Origin: Hydrangea macrophylla
Lineage: Eukaryota > Streptophyta > Magnoliopsida > Cornales > Hydrangeaceae
NCBI GenBank assembly: GCA_033977485.1
Contig: CM066984.1
Span: 43,779,100-43,843,099, forward strand
Reading direction: 5' to 3'
DNA length: 64,000 nucleotides
The translations under genes and the position numbers were made by a program. This document shows positions 34,051-45,900 of this stretch, in pieces. Numbering within the stretch: position 1 is the stretch's first letter; each line of letters begins with the position of its first letter. The notes beneath the pieces were generated by a model. It did not search any database. It was not told where the DNA came from and worked only from the letters and a program-made list of their open reading frames with translations.

Positions 34051-34320
34051 AGTTTTTGTATTTTGTATAAGGGACTGTTTGGAAAAGGTTTTGAAAGTTT
34101 TTAAAGAACTGTTTGACAAATATACTGTTTTAAAGGCTTAGTGTTAGAAATTGGACTTATAAGAAGAAATTAAGGCCGAGATCTATGTTGAAAGAATATC
34201 CAGCTTTGAGATTAATAACTGTTACTACAAACTGTGAACATTGACATACATATTAGGGTCGAGGTTGTGTCAACATACATGTGTGTGAGAAAGCATGAAA
34301 AGAGTAAAGAGTGGCGGTCT

Positions 34321-34725
34321 GGTGTGCGACCTCAATATCGATCGTATATTATTCCTGGTATTGGAGGCGACAGTGTTGTGTACGACTTAGATATCGATCG
34401 GATATTATTCCTGGTATCTAAGGCGCGCGTTTCGGATATCGATCGGATATTATTCCTGGTATCCGAAGCGATGGTTGGTCGTGATCGACCCAGCTATCGA
34501 TCGGATATTATGCCTAGTATCTGAGGCGATAGCGTGGTGTGCGACCTCAATATCGATCGGATATTATTCCTGGTATTGGAGGCGACAGTGTTGTGTACGA
34601 CTTCGATATCGATCGGATATTATTCCTGGTATCTAAGGTGCGCGTTTCGGATATTATTCTTGGTATCCGAAGCAATGGTATGGTGTGCGGTTTAGATATC
34701 GATCGGATATTATTCCTGGTATCTT
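34321..34725. repeat. Tandem array of ATCGATCGGATATTATTCCTGGTATC units
   Basis: Subunits carrying ATATCGATCGGATATTATTC followed by CTGGTAT recur at least seven times. A higher-order unit of about 215 bp (GGTGTGCGAC at 34321 and 34536) is repeated, with a partial third start near 34682. The ORFs over it are repeat artefacts. Confidence 0.88.
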
Positions 34726-37166
34726 AGGTAATGGTTTGGTTGAGTCAAGTTTTGTTGAGAGAAAAGAGTCAGAAAGATGAGATGTTACATTGTTCATGCA
34801 CGGTCGCATATTTATTGCTTACTTTATTCCCCCGTGACTTATGTTGGAATTGGAACCTTGAATCTATTGCTTTTAAAGTTAAATTGCACCGTTGTTTATT
34901 TGCTTATATATACATTGCGAGCACTTGTTTATTTTGCTCACCAGCTTTCATAAGCTGACGGCGTTGATGCGTCCTGGACTCTATGTCCAGATTTTCAGGG
35001 TTAGGAGCAGCCAGGGTATTTCGACTATGCTAGTTAGAGGCAGGGGACTTTCTAGGAGGCTGCTTTATATTTCCTATGTCTTTTTAATTCCGGGTTGTAA
35101 TAAACTAGTTTTAGGCATTTGAATAAGGGCGTTTTGTGCCTAAAACCTGGACTTATGTAATAGTTTAGTAAGTTTTAATTTCGTAGCTTATGTTTATTAG
35201 TATCCTTTCCTTTAGAAATGTTGTTAAGTTATTTGTTACAGGGACAATTGGTCATACTCACTTGTCACGACCTACGAGTCCATAAAGGAAATTAAATGAT
35301 TTCCTGTATTATGCTACGTCGGGGCGTGACACAAGTAATCAAAGAAATTAAAAAAAAAATGCTTAGCAAGCTATTATGATGCATGTTAATCTTTGAGGAA
35401 AGAAGATTTCTCAATCCCCGGGATGAATGAGAAAGGAAGACTAGATCGAGGGAAACATGAACGTATTGATCAAGTTCATTCCTTATAATCTTCTTAGATT
35501 AGGACTCACAAAAGCCCCAAATATTTGCATGGATGCAATGTATGTATCTAGAATGTGCCACGGTTGTAGTGTGCCTTGTGTTCATGGATTCCTAAATGAC
35601 TTAGAAGTCTAGAATGTGTATGAATGAATGAATGAAATTATCATGGGATATGTACAAATGTAGTATGAAATACTTCCTAAGACATGAACTAATTTGGAGT
35701 ACATGTAAGTATCAAATCAAATGATGGAAGTAAAAGTATGCTTGTTGTGAATAGTGGACATAACAATAACATGATCTTTTGAAATTTGAAAAGAGGGGTT
35801 AGGGATGTTTTTAAGGCATGATTTTTTTATGGAGATCTTCGTTATTGTGTCTAGAACACAACCCAAAAAGGCAATATTTAATAACTATCATAGATTGAGA
35901 GAAATCATATAAACAATAGAGGTCACTCGGAAACAGAGTCCGTATTGTCGACTGAAATGTTGAAAAATCTTAGAAAATGAAAACGAATGATCTAGAGGCC
36001 CATTTTATACAAAAAGTTCCCTAAGACATTTAAGTTTAAGGAAAAAATAAGTTAGGACCACCCCTTTTGGAAAAGTTTTCTGAAAAATAAGTTAAAAGTC
36101 AACCAAGCTGCTGTGACAGCAGAGGCAGAATGTTTGGAAGGAATGTTTGGGTCCAAATGGACCATTTTCAAGTATTTCCAAGTCAAACCAAAAATCATGG
36201 GTGTTCTCTAATGAGTTAGGAAGACTTTCCAAGTGGTCTTGCATCCATACATTGAGTATTGAGTTCTAGAGAAATCTTTGAACTCAGATCACTCACTGTT
36301 TTGACTCACTTTTTTGAAGATTTTGAGAAAATAAGGTTTATCTCTTGAAATCAAAGTGAGGGTTTTAAGAAGGGGGTTTTGAAATAGAAGTTTTGAAAGC
36401 ATATTTCCAACATCAAATAGAGATTATAACCACTTAAAATGTCAACATCAAACTCATCATCAAGAACCTCCAACATTGTTGGAGAGATTTATTTTCATTT
36501 GAACATAACTTCAAGGATACCTTGGAGGTATTGAAGTATAATCCTCAAACATGTTTTTAAGGTCAAGAGCTACTATCTATAAGGATTCACTCACCTCAAA
36601 CTTTATGTCATCATCTAGATGATGATGAACTAGTAAGTAAATAAAGAAAATAAAAAAGAAATGAGGTAAGAAGAGATGAACATTGTATAAACAAGCAAGT
36701 AAATAACAATCAATAGATGATAATCAATGTGAAATTGGACTTGTAGTTTGATGTTTTACTCATATGTGATGACATTGGACATGGAAGTAACTTCCTCTCT
36801 CTTAAATGCTCACTAAAATGGTGGTTGAGTGTATTGAATATGAAGTAAATAGGAGTAATGAAGTAAAAAAACAAAGTTTAGAACTCACTTTTGTTTTGAA
36901 ATCAAAGAAGAAAACTTATTTTCTCTCTATCCTAATCTTATCTCTACAACTTTCTCTCCCAAAAACTTTCAAAGCTTACATTTGACACCCCCAAAATGAG
37001 AAGTCAAGGGGGTTTATATAGGCCAACTTGGGGTGGTTTTGGGGGTTTTAAAAGTACTCCCATTGGCTCCAAATATCTGAAAACATAGAACTACGTCGTT
37101 TTAATTTTTAATTAATCAAAATGGAACCCCAAAAATAATTGCAAAAACATACTGCTCTGGAGGAGA

Positions 37167-37225
37167 GTGCTGCGGTGGCACTGGGCCTGTGCCGCGGCGG
37201 CAGTGGGCCAGTGCCATGGCGGCAC
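37167..37225. repeat. GC-rich near-palindromic repeat (second Tat-like copy)
   Basis: Three 22-bp units of the GTGCCGCGGCGGCAC type at 37167, 37189 and 37211. The first and third have lost the central CCGCGG. The array lies about 145 bp upstream of the minus-strand TATATAAA. Confidence 0.85.
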
Positions 37226-38089
37226 TGCTCCTCAATCGTCTGGATAATCCTGTTTAGGCCCCCAGAGGTTCCGGTATTCGCTAAAAGGCCCTATTTCGTC
37301 CGAAATTCACAGAAAATGCATACGAACTCCAAATTTAAGTTGTGATATACCGTTGGAAAGGTAATGGAGTCTATTTTACATAAAAAAAAAATAATTCGGG
37401 GATAGGTCACTTTGAAAAGTTTTGCGGTATTTGCAATAAAAACCGAATTGATCGCCTTTTTTGCCTTCGGAAATTCACAATAAACCCGTTTTAAATCCAA
37501 AAATTATGTGCGATATACCGTTGGAAAGCTATTGACCTCTAGTATCCATGAAAAATGTTTGAAAATTGTTACGGTGCTCCAGTTTCAAAGTCAAATTTTG
37601 GTCAAACTGGTCAAACCTGTGATTCCTGGGAAATTTTGGAAACCTCTGGGAGTTCCCAGGAGCTGACGTTTTCGCTCGATTTTCTTTTGAAACTCATTTT
37701 AATACTTTCCACAAGATCTAGAATGATCTCGACGAATTTGGACGATTTCGGTCAAACTTGGTCAAACCTTGGTCAAACCTGGTCAAATCTTGGTCAAACT
37801 GGTCAACGGGGACTTTCCGGGAACTTTCGGGTCTTTCCGGGGGTCTCTAGGAGCTGACGATTTCATCCGACTTTACTTAGAAACTCATTTTCTTATGACA
37901 TAGCATGTTTCCAGAACTTTTGGTCCAAATCTGAGAGTTTTCGGGCTTTCAGGGGCATTTTTGGTCATTCTAAGCATTCTAAGAGATAGAACTGACTTCC
38001 AGGAGTTCTTTTGAGTCTTTTACGATCATTGTGAAGCACCAAGCTATGGGTCTCCTAAATCTAATAGCCGAAAAAATGGGGTGTCTACA

Positions 38090-38404
38090 GGGAGGAGGTT
38101 TAGTTTTTCTTTAAATTACAAAAATACAAAGGAGAAGATATCATATACTCCATATGTACGATCACGAAAAGATCCCTATTAATTTAATCAGCAATATCCC
38201 AATTAAGTTACCCAATACCCTTGTCTATAAATTACAATGTCACAAATCATTTTTTTTAACAACAAAAGTTTATTAATACAAAGCCATGATTACAATAAGT
38301 TAGAGCAATTCCTAGTACCCAAACCCCAAAATAGAGACACCCCATAACAGTTGTTGAGGTAACACAACATGTAGACCTCATTTAGAACTTTCTTCAAACA
38401 CTTA
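38090..38404. other. Short unique-looking non-coding stretch
   Basis: Nothing recognisable between the solo LTR and the MITE. Confidence 0.5.
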
Positions 38405-38657
38405 GGGTGTGTTTGATAACCCAATTAAGTGGTAAAAATGAAAAATTTCAGCACTTAATTTTTTTCATTGTGTTTGATAATATACCACTTAATTGAAAAA
38501 GCAGCCATAAAGCCATTGAAAAGGTTAAGTGAATTTTTTTTACTGAAAATAATCACTGAATGCAGTCTATTTTAGTTCTTGAAACACTATTTTACGTATT
38601 GCACATACAAATCACTTAATTTTCAGTACTTAATTTTCAATTTTATCAAACGCACCC
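38405..38657. mobile_element. Tourist-like MITE (253 bp)
   Basis: GGGTGTGTTTGATAA and TTATCAAACGCACCC are inverted termini, flanked by TTA at 38402-38404 and 38658-38660. The body is AT-rich and non-coding. Confidence 0.88.
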
Positions 38658-38849
38658 TTAGCCTACATCACCCCAAAACACATTATGATTCGTTTGTGTT
38701 TAATCCAAGTGACATTTAGACAAAACTCCCGAGAGCCCTTCAAAACCACAGTTGTAAAAACCAATAAACAAATCCATACCCCATAAGAAACAATCATGCA
38801 ACCAATGATAACCCATCAGCAAATAGAACAATCAAAAGCATCACAATTG

Positions 38850-39165
38850 AACCAAACCTCTAAAGCTCAAAAGCTTCCCCATAGTCATTTTGCAACTGCA
38901 GTTTGAAGAAAGAAAAGTATAACCTCATCAAACCCCAGACGAAAATCCATACTTCAAGTCCGAAAAATATCCTGAAAAGAAATTGGTACCTTGGTGTGAA
39001 AAATATGAGATTGAATTTATTTACATTTACTGTATTGTTGTAAAAAGAAAAACGTCAAAGCCAAAACTACAAATAGTACCTGTATCTGAATCAGGGAAAA
39101 TGCAGAGGAATTTCACCGGCACTGTTAGTGCTGCCCACATACAGGCCCTAAAATGAATTCAACAA
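38850..39165 (-). other. Two exon-like segments on the minus strand
   Basis: Reading the minus strand, TTTGCAG at about 39166 precedes an ATG at 39140 with 20 open codons (MWAALTVPVKFLCIFPDSDT), ending at a GATACAG/GTACT donor at 39080/39079. A TTTCTTTTCAG acceptor near 38973 then joins in frame to GYFSDLKYGFSSG, which soon meets a stop. It could be the first exons of a broken gene or an untranslated leader. I do not recognise the peptide. Confidence 0.25.
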
Positions 39166-39239
39166 CCTGCAAATTCAAAAGCTTACATGCATAAATAACT
39201 AAAACCCAAATATGAATATATCTATACCATATATATATA

Positions 39240-41782
39240 TATATATATATAAGAGCCTTAGTGACAATAGTTCACCCAGGTCGTAAGTTGAAATACTATT
39301 TTACCCTTTTATATTCCATCTACTCCCTTATCCTTTAGTCTTTGATCTGACTTTTGTTCTAATCTGGATGGTTTTTTCGGTATATTTGTGCCAAAAAAGC
39401 GTACGTTATCATCCAAGTTTTACGACCTTTCTTTAGGTCCATTTTGCCCCCTCTACTATACCATATTTAATCATGCATCTGTATCCATCATAAGGATATA
39501 TTAATTTGTGTTAGGGTAATTTGGTCATGTCAAAATAAGAAATTAGGTTTAGGTCAGCTTTTGTAATTTTATTTAATATAATAATAAGGTTTCAATCAAC
39601 AATATTGTGTGTAATTACATTTGGGTCAACACATTTTTGCATTAGGTCAACAAATTTTGGGATATTTATTATGTACTTCAACAAAAGTCAACAAAAGTGG
39701 CTATTTTAGTGGCTATTTACGAATTGGTCACTCATGTTTACACTTTGGTCAACTTCTTCCCTCAAATTTAGGATTTACATATTGTAATATGTGTAATTAC
39801 TATTCACTTAAAAAAGGAAAAAAAGTGGCTAATATTTACATTTTGGTCAACTTCTCCCTCGAATTTATGATTTATATATTATAACATGTATAATTACATT
39901 TACGTTAAGATTTTGTGACATATTTATCATTCACTTCAGCAAAAAGTCGATAATAATGCCTAACTACGTATTGGTCTGTAATATTTACATTTTGGTCAAA
40001 TTTTGTCCTAAAATTTATGATTAATATATTGTGGGTTTTTTAACCACATACTGTGACTTCTCCCCTTTCCCTTTTTCCCTTTTATTTTAAAACTGAATTT
40101 TATAGTACACACACATGGCTATAAATTTAATTTATACACATGCTTATAATTCTTTTTTTATTAGACATACTGTGGCTTCTTCCCTTTCCCTTTATATATG
40201 TAAGAGCCTTAGTGGCAATAATTCACCCAGCTCGTAAGTTGAAATACCATTTTACCCTTTTCTATTACATCTATTCACTTATCCTTTAGTCTTTGATATG
40301 ACTTTTATTCTAATATGGATGATTTTTTCGGTATATTTGTGCGAAAAAAGCATACGTTATCATCCAAGTTTTTCAACCTTTCTGTAGGTCCATTTTGCCC
40401 CGTCTACTATACCATATTTAATCATGCATTTGTACCCATCATAATGATATATTGATTTGTGTTAGGGTAATTTAGTCATGTCAAAATAAGGTAATTAGGT
40501 TTAGGTCAGCTTTTGTAATTTTATTCAATATAATAATGAGATTTCAATCAACAATATTGTGTGTAATTACATTTGGGTCAACAAGATTTTTGCATTAGGT
40601 CAACAAATTCTGGGATAAACAAAAGTCAACAAAAGTAGCTGTTTTGGTGGCTATTTACGAATTGGTCACTCATATTTATATTTTGGTCAACTTCTTCCCT
40701 CAAATTTAGGGTTTGCATATTGTAATATGTGTAATTACTATTCACTTAAAAAAAGTAAATTTTTTTTTTGCTAATATTTACATTTTGGTCAACTTCTTCC
40801 CTCGAATTTATGATTTATATATTGTAATATGTATAATTACATTTACGTTAAGATTTTGTGATATATTTATCATCCACTTCAGCAAAAAGTCAATAATAAT
40901 GCGTAACTACGTATTAGTCTGTAAGATTTATATTTTGGTAAATTTTTGTCCTAAAATTTATGATTAATATATTATGGTTTTTTAACCACATACTGTGGCT
41001 TCTCCCCTTTTCCTTTTTCCCTTTTACTTTAAAACTGAATTTTATAGTACACCCACATGGCTATAAATTTAATTTATACACATGCTTATAATTCTTTTTT
41101 TTATTAGACACACCGTGGCTTCTTCCCTTTTCCTTTTTCCCTTTTATTTTAAAATTGAATTTTATAGTACACACACATGGCTATAAATTTAATTTATACA
41201 CATGCTTATAATTCTTTTTTTATTAGACACACATACCTAATATGTGTCATTTACCGTTCCAAAACTACGGTCCATTACAGAACTTTGAATATATGGAGAT
41301 TAAATTAACTCACAAAAATATGAATACATTTTTGCTTTGTAATTCTAGAACCATAAATCTCATACCAAATTGAAACAACACTATTCAAATCTTATACTCA
41401 AATCCATAGAAATAGTGTACTTATACCTTCCAAAAAGAATAGTTGATATCAGTATGACAGTTGCATATGTATATACCAAATGAAGATTTTACTTATTTTA
41501 ACACATGGATATAAATTCAATTTTATTACACACACATATCATCTACTATTTAAGAAATATTGTCTATTAAGGAACTTTGAATATATAGAGACAAAAATAA
41601 GTCATAAAAATATTGTAGTGCTTTCTTCAAAGGAAAGGAATATAATTTGAGAAAATATAATGTCTTTCATTTGTTTATTAAAATATTATACCATTGATAT
41701 CAAAATTCAAAATGGGGAAAAAGAAAACAAATAAGCTAATAAGAAGAGATTGACACGTGCAACGCATGTGCTGGTAGCCTAG
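39240..41782 (+). mobile_element. Helitron with internal ~950-bp duplication (5' end uncertain)
   Basis: The right end shows CACGTGC-aac-GCATGTG (41754-41770), TGGTAGC and terminal CTAG at 41779-41782, followed by T: the hairpin-CTRR-T signature of Helitrons. The body contains two long direct copies starting at AAGAGCCTTAGTG (39251 and about 40202), and a shorter ~120-bp unit (CACATGGCTATAAATTTAAT) repeated near 40120, 41055 and 41175. No Rep/helicase ORF, so it is non-autonomous. The left boundary is a guess. Confidence 0.65.
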
Positions 41783-42013
41783 TATATATATATCACATAT
41801 ATATATGTTCATATTTGGGTTTCAGTTATATATATATGTATGTATGTATGTATTATGAACAAGTATTGATGCAGAAACAACTGAAACCTAGTACGAATAC
41901 ATCTAAGAGATGTATCTGCAATTACATCAAAGAGGCCAAGTGAGAGAAAAACAGAGAAATAGAGGGAGAGAAAAGGTCGATTTTTGCAATAGAGGTGAAA
42001 GGGTAAAGAATCG

Positions 42014-42169
42014 TTGTTTTGGGGAGAGCAAGGGGCGTAGGTTTTGGAAGGTGGAGACTGGAGAGGTTTGTTTGAGTAAAGCGTGCAATCATTGTTTTGG
42101 GGAGAGCAAGGGGCGTAGGTTTTGGAAGGTGGAGACTGGAGAGGTTTGTTTGAGTAAAGCGTGCAATCT
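42014..42169. repeat. Two tandem 78-bp repeats
   Basis: TTGTTTTGGGGAGAGCAAGG starts at 42014 and 42092 and the two 78-bp units are essentially identical, so the duplication is recent. An ORF crosses them on both strands, but nothing shows it is a gene. Confidence 0.9.
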
Positions 42170-42567
42170 GTTCCCAAAGAGAAAAGAAACGATAAGCGTA
42201 GAAAGACTTGCCACATCAGTTTTTATTTTTAAATAGGGTTTGCTTCAGCATGAGAAGAGAGATAAATAAGGAAGACTTGCCACATCAGTTTTTTTGTGCA
42301 AAGAGAGGTTGCTGATGTGGCAAGTTGTGGGGGAAAATGTTTACTTCTGTATTTATATATATAAAATAGATAGATAGATGACGAAAAAAAACTTGCAAAT
42401 CAAAATATAAAATGTTTGGTATAGAATTAGGACAATGCTACATACACAGAACGGAGCCACTAAAATGAGTGGCTCGGATCAATTCTGTGCACAAATTCTG
42501 TTTCTGATAGAATTATACCCATCAACATGTATAAATACACCTAAAAATTTTGGCTTTGGGGCACTGA

Positions 42568-42806
42568 GGCCACGTTTGGATGGTAGAGGGGGATTGGACA
42601 ATTAGTTCCATATAATTGATAGTCCCGGCACTAATAATACCACCTCCCCATGATATAACTTAGTCCTTCATATGGGAGACTATTCTTTTAAAATGGATAA
42701 TTAATTCCGAGTAAAGTAGTCTTACCAAACACTGGACTATTAATTAAATGAGATTATTTATCCAATCCCCACTATCCCTCCTTAATCCTACGAAACAAAC
42801 AAGGCC
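42568..42806. mobile_element. MITE (239 bp) upstream of MIC60
   Basis: GGCCACGTTTGG and CAAACAAGGCC form imperfect inverted termini, flanked by TGA at 42565-42567 and 42807-42809. It ends 45 bp before the MIC60 start codon and may therefore supply part of the promoter or leader. Confidence 0.75.
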
Positions 42807-42851
42807 TGAGTGTTAAATGAGTGCCTCACTCTCCTTCTCGGACACTGAGCC

Positions 42852-42917
42852 ATGGCGAAGAAATCTCTAGTTTCAGTCGCACGACAGATTTCGAAGACAG
42901 CGAATCTGAAGAAAAAG
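42852..42917 (+). CDS. MIC60: MIC60 exon 1 (targeting peptide start)
   Basis: GCCATGGCG is a strong plant start context. The 22 codons ([20 protein letters not shown]...) are basic without acidic residues, as expected for an import signal. The donor is AAG/GTTTAG. It is assigned by position and phase rather than by strong similarity. Confidence 0.6.
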
Positions 42918-45900
42918 GTTTAGTCTTCTTCATTTACCCTCTTCTTCTTCTTCTTCTTCTTCTTCTTTCTTTCTTTCTCTCTCTCTGGTCTTCTCTTTTT
43001 CCTCTTTATGTTCTCATTCTTCCACTGTCACGGACTACCGGTAGCCGTGGTTCTCTTTGGCAAGTATAGACCAGCTAAATCTCAAGATCTTAAATGGTTT
43101 TCTTACCTATAATTCAATAGAATTTTCGGGGACTGTCTTTTTTTTTTTTTTTTGATAGTTAATTTTAGGGGACACTTTAACCCTATTGGAGATTTTGATA
43201 GATTGTAATAGGAGTGTGTGTGTGTGCGCGTGTTTTTTTTTTTTTTTTTGTCATTTTCATTTTTGTTCTTCTGTTGGTTGAACAAATGACGAACAATTGG
43301 AATTCTGCTATACCTGATCTTGGAACTACGCAAATTGTATGTGTATATTTATTTGTAGATATTTTTCTACAGATATTACTTATTCACTTTTTTTTTTACC
43401 TGCTCATCTTATATTCTGAGTACCATATGGATGCTGCTGTTATTTGTGTATTTCTGTCCTTCTCAATTTTTATTCTTCTCTTGTAATTATGCTTTGTTCC
43501 ATAATTCATACCTTGTCTGTGTGTGTGTGTATGTGTGTGTGTGTGTGTGTGTATTTCGACTGGTATGAAGTATTTACTTTGTACATTTTTTTTGCCTTCA
43601 TTGTGTGTTGCCACATTGGAGCAGCTACCCTCGTATCTATCTTCTAGGAGGAATTTCTCTGTTGAGTCTCAGAAAAATGAACCCGAAGGGTATGGTTCGG
43701 AGGGAAAGCCAACTGATTCAGGGAGTTATTTGCCAAAAATTGTCGTTGGAACTGTTGCATTTGGTGCTGCGGCCGTGGCTGCTTACCAAACTGGCTATTT
43801 TGATAAAATTCTTGTTAAAGATCACCAGAATGCTATTGAGTCGGCTAAGATTGGAGCTGTTAATAAAGATTCAGGTGACTTGGTGAAAAGCAATGAAGAT
43901 TCACAGGTCACTAGAAGTGTAGGAGAGCAAATCATTAGGCCCAATCAAGAGTCAAACATATCTACTTTTAAAGAGGAGAATTCTGAGAAGAACATTGAAG
44001 ATTTGAGCAAAAGTGAACAAGAAATCCTATTTCAAGAAAAAGAGTTGTCCGAGTTGACACAAGAAGATGTAACCACCCCTATCCAAGAAATAGAGTTGCC
44101 CGAATCTCCTCAAAGCAGCATGAAATCGGATGATGAAAGTGAAAATTCTAGAGCACCACTTGAAGAGAGTCCAAACATCGAAAATCCAGAGGAGAAACCT
44201 AGTATACAGCAGCACAAGGAAGTCGAAATCACTCCTATACATACCCAGGTTAATGCAAATCCCGACCACATTGAGCCGCCCCAGAATTTTACCACTGAGG
44301 ACATGCCAGGGGTACTTCTTGTTACTAGTTATATCAATTATCAAGTGTTAAACTGATTGTATTCTACTAGAGTTCTTATTTGTACAATGTACTGTTAATG
44401 TTTTATCATACTCGGTAAGGAAGCACATACTCTTCTAAAAGGTCAAATAATCCGCCCCTGATCCAGCATCTGCACTGGCGTAGATTCTTCCAGGCATAGT
44501 GTTTTTGCTAATTATTATTATTTTTTCAAAAGGGGACTCGAATGTAATTTTAAATACTTTGGAGTCAATTTAAGAATGTTGCGAGTTGGATTACACGCCA
44601 AAAGGCAATTACATAACATGATAGCACAATCAAGACAATGCATAGTTTATTAAGTTGTAAAATAAATGGAGCTGCTAAACACACCCTATACCCACCATTC
44701 AATGTATGTTCCATAATACACATATACCCTACACAAAAAGACCTTTAAGCACAAACAATTAAAAGATATCCAAAAATGACTCTCTATCCCCATAATATTA
44801 AATTTAAGTAGTGTGCATAGAGAGTGGGTGGGTTCTTTAGCATCTACGGTAGCTAACTATACAAATGAATAGTAGAGTAGAGATAAAACACTCGACTAGA
44901 ATTTCTCTTAAATATTATTCTCTTTCTATCCCTGCTCTCTCAAGCCCTTAATTTTCATTTCTTGCCTTTTTCAACTTATTTCATTAAATTGCTCTTTGTG
45001 GGGTGCTCTTTTGCAGGATGCATCGAGTAAAGATATGGAACATCCAATTTCCCTCCTTGATGCATATTATTTAAGAGATGACACTCTAGGAACCTCTGCA
45101 ACTTCCTCGAAGGAACACCAGGTAAGTGTTTCTGATATTTTTCGAAGAAAAAAAATTGTATTTAAATCTTTGTATATTGAATGAATACAAATTTAACTAC
45201 AAGGAGCCTATATACAGGCTTAGACACACTTAGGCTACTAATGTGGACAAAACCTCAATGCAAATTTACAAATCTAAAGTTACACAACTACCCTTTAACA
45301 CTCCCCCTCAAGCTGGAGCATACATATCATCTACACCAAGCTTGGCACAAAAATATTTCACTCGAGTCCCACACAATGCCTTAGTAAACAAATCAGCTAA
45401 TTGTTCTGCTGAATGTAATGTCCCAAAAAAAATGGAGTTTGAAGTACTCGTTTTTTTAACAAGAGAAGGAAACATATATTTAAGTAAAGAAAAAGATGGA
45501 TGGCCTAGTCTCCTATGCCAAAGCACTAAATCATCTGCTTTATTCTTCAAAATGACAGTATAATTAGCAATCTTTTTTCCCTCGTCCAGAATTTTCTCTC
45601 CCTCGTCCAGTATGTAAAGTCTCTGTGTCTCTACCACTACTAATCACCCTCTTTGTGATAAGATCCTGAAAGACACAATGGGAAGGGAAAAATGTTACAC
45701 AACAATTCAAATCACGAATGATACGACTTAAGGATAAAATATTATGAGAGAAACTAGGGACATATAAACTGAAGTCGGCGGTAAAGAAGGAGTGACACGA
45801 ATAAGACCTTTCCCCGAGACAGAGGAAAAAGTTCCATCGGCAATGCGAACTCTATCCTACTCTGGGCAGGGCTTATAATCACAAAACAAGTCAGAGGAAC

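Larger units (their letters stand above)
32928..35331 (+). mobile_element. 2404-bp solo LTR nested in the Tat-like LTR
   Basis: TGTAATACCC...GGGGCGTGACA is flanked by CAAGT at 32923-32927 and 35332-35336. It resembles the solo LTR at 26751 at both ends but has a different middle, so it is a related but separate family. Strand is inferred from the TGTAAY start. It contains GC-rich palindromes (33920-34050) and a tandem array (34321-34725). A TA-rich and CT-rich leader-like part at 33235-33420 looks like a promoter and untranslated leader. No gene. Confidence 0.9.
32399..38089 (-). mobile_element. Tat/Ogre-like solo LTR with a nested solo LTR
   Basis: On the plus strand it begins TGTGGACAC and ends GTGTCTACA, inverted termini of an LTR whose 5' end on the minus strand is TGTAGACACCCC. 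GGGAG flanks it at 32394-32398 and 38090-38094. After removing 32928-35336 it is about 3.3 kb. There is no internal region. Its right 2.35 kb matches 1-2407. A minus-strand TATATAAA lies at 37013-37020. Confidence 0.9.

Noticed and set aside
34234..34727. ORFs of 96 and 62 codons with repeated DIDRILFLVS peptide
   Set aside because: The repeat peptide is the translation of a tandem DNA array inside a solo LTR.
41809..42236. Overlapping ORFs of 108 and 135 codons near MIC60
   Set aside because: They arise from a 78-bp duplication read on both strands and show no domain or start context that supports a gene.
44027..44344. Minus-strand ORFs of 105 and 64 codons
   Set aside because: They are antisense shadows of MIC60 exon 2.
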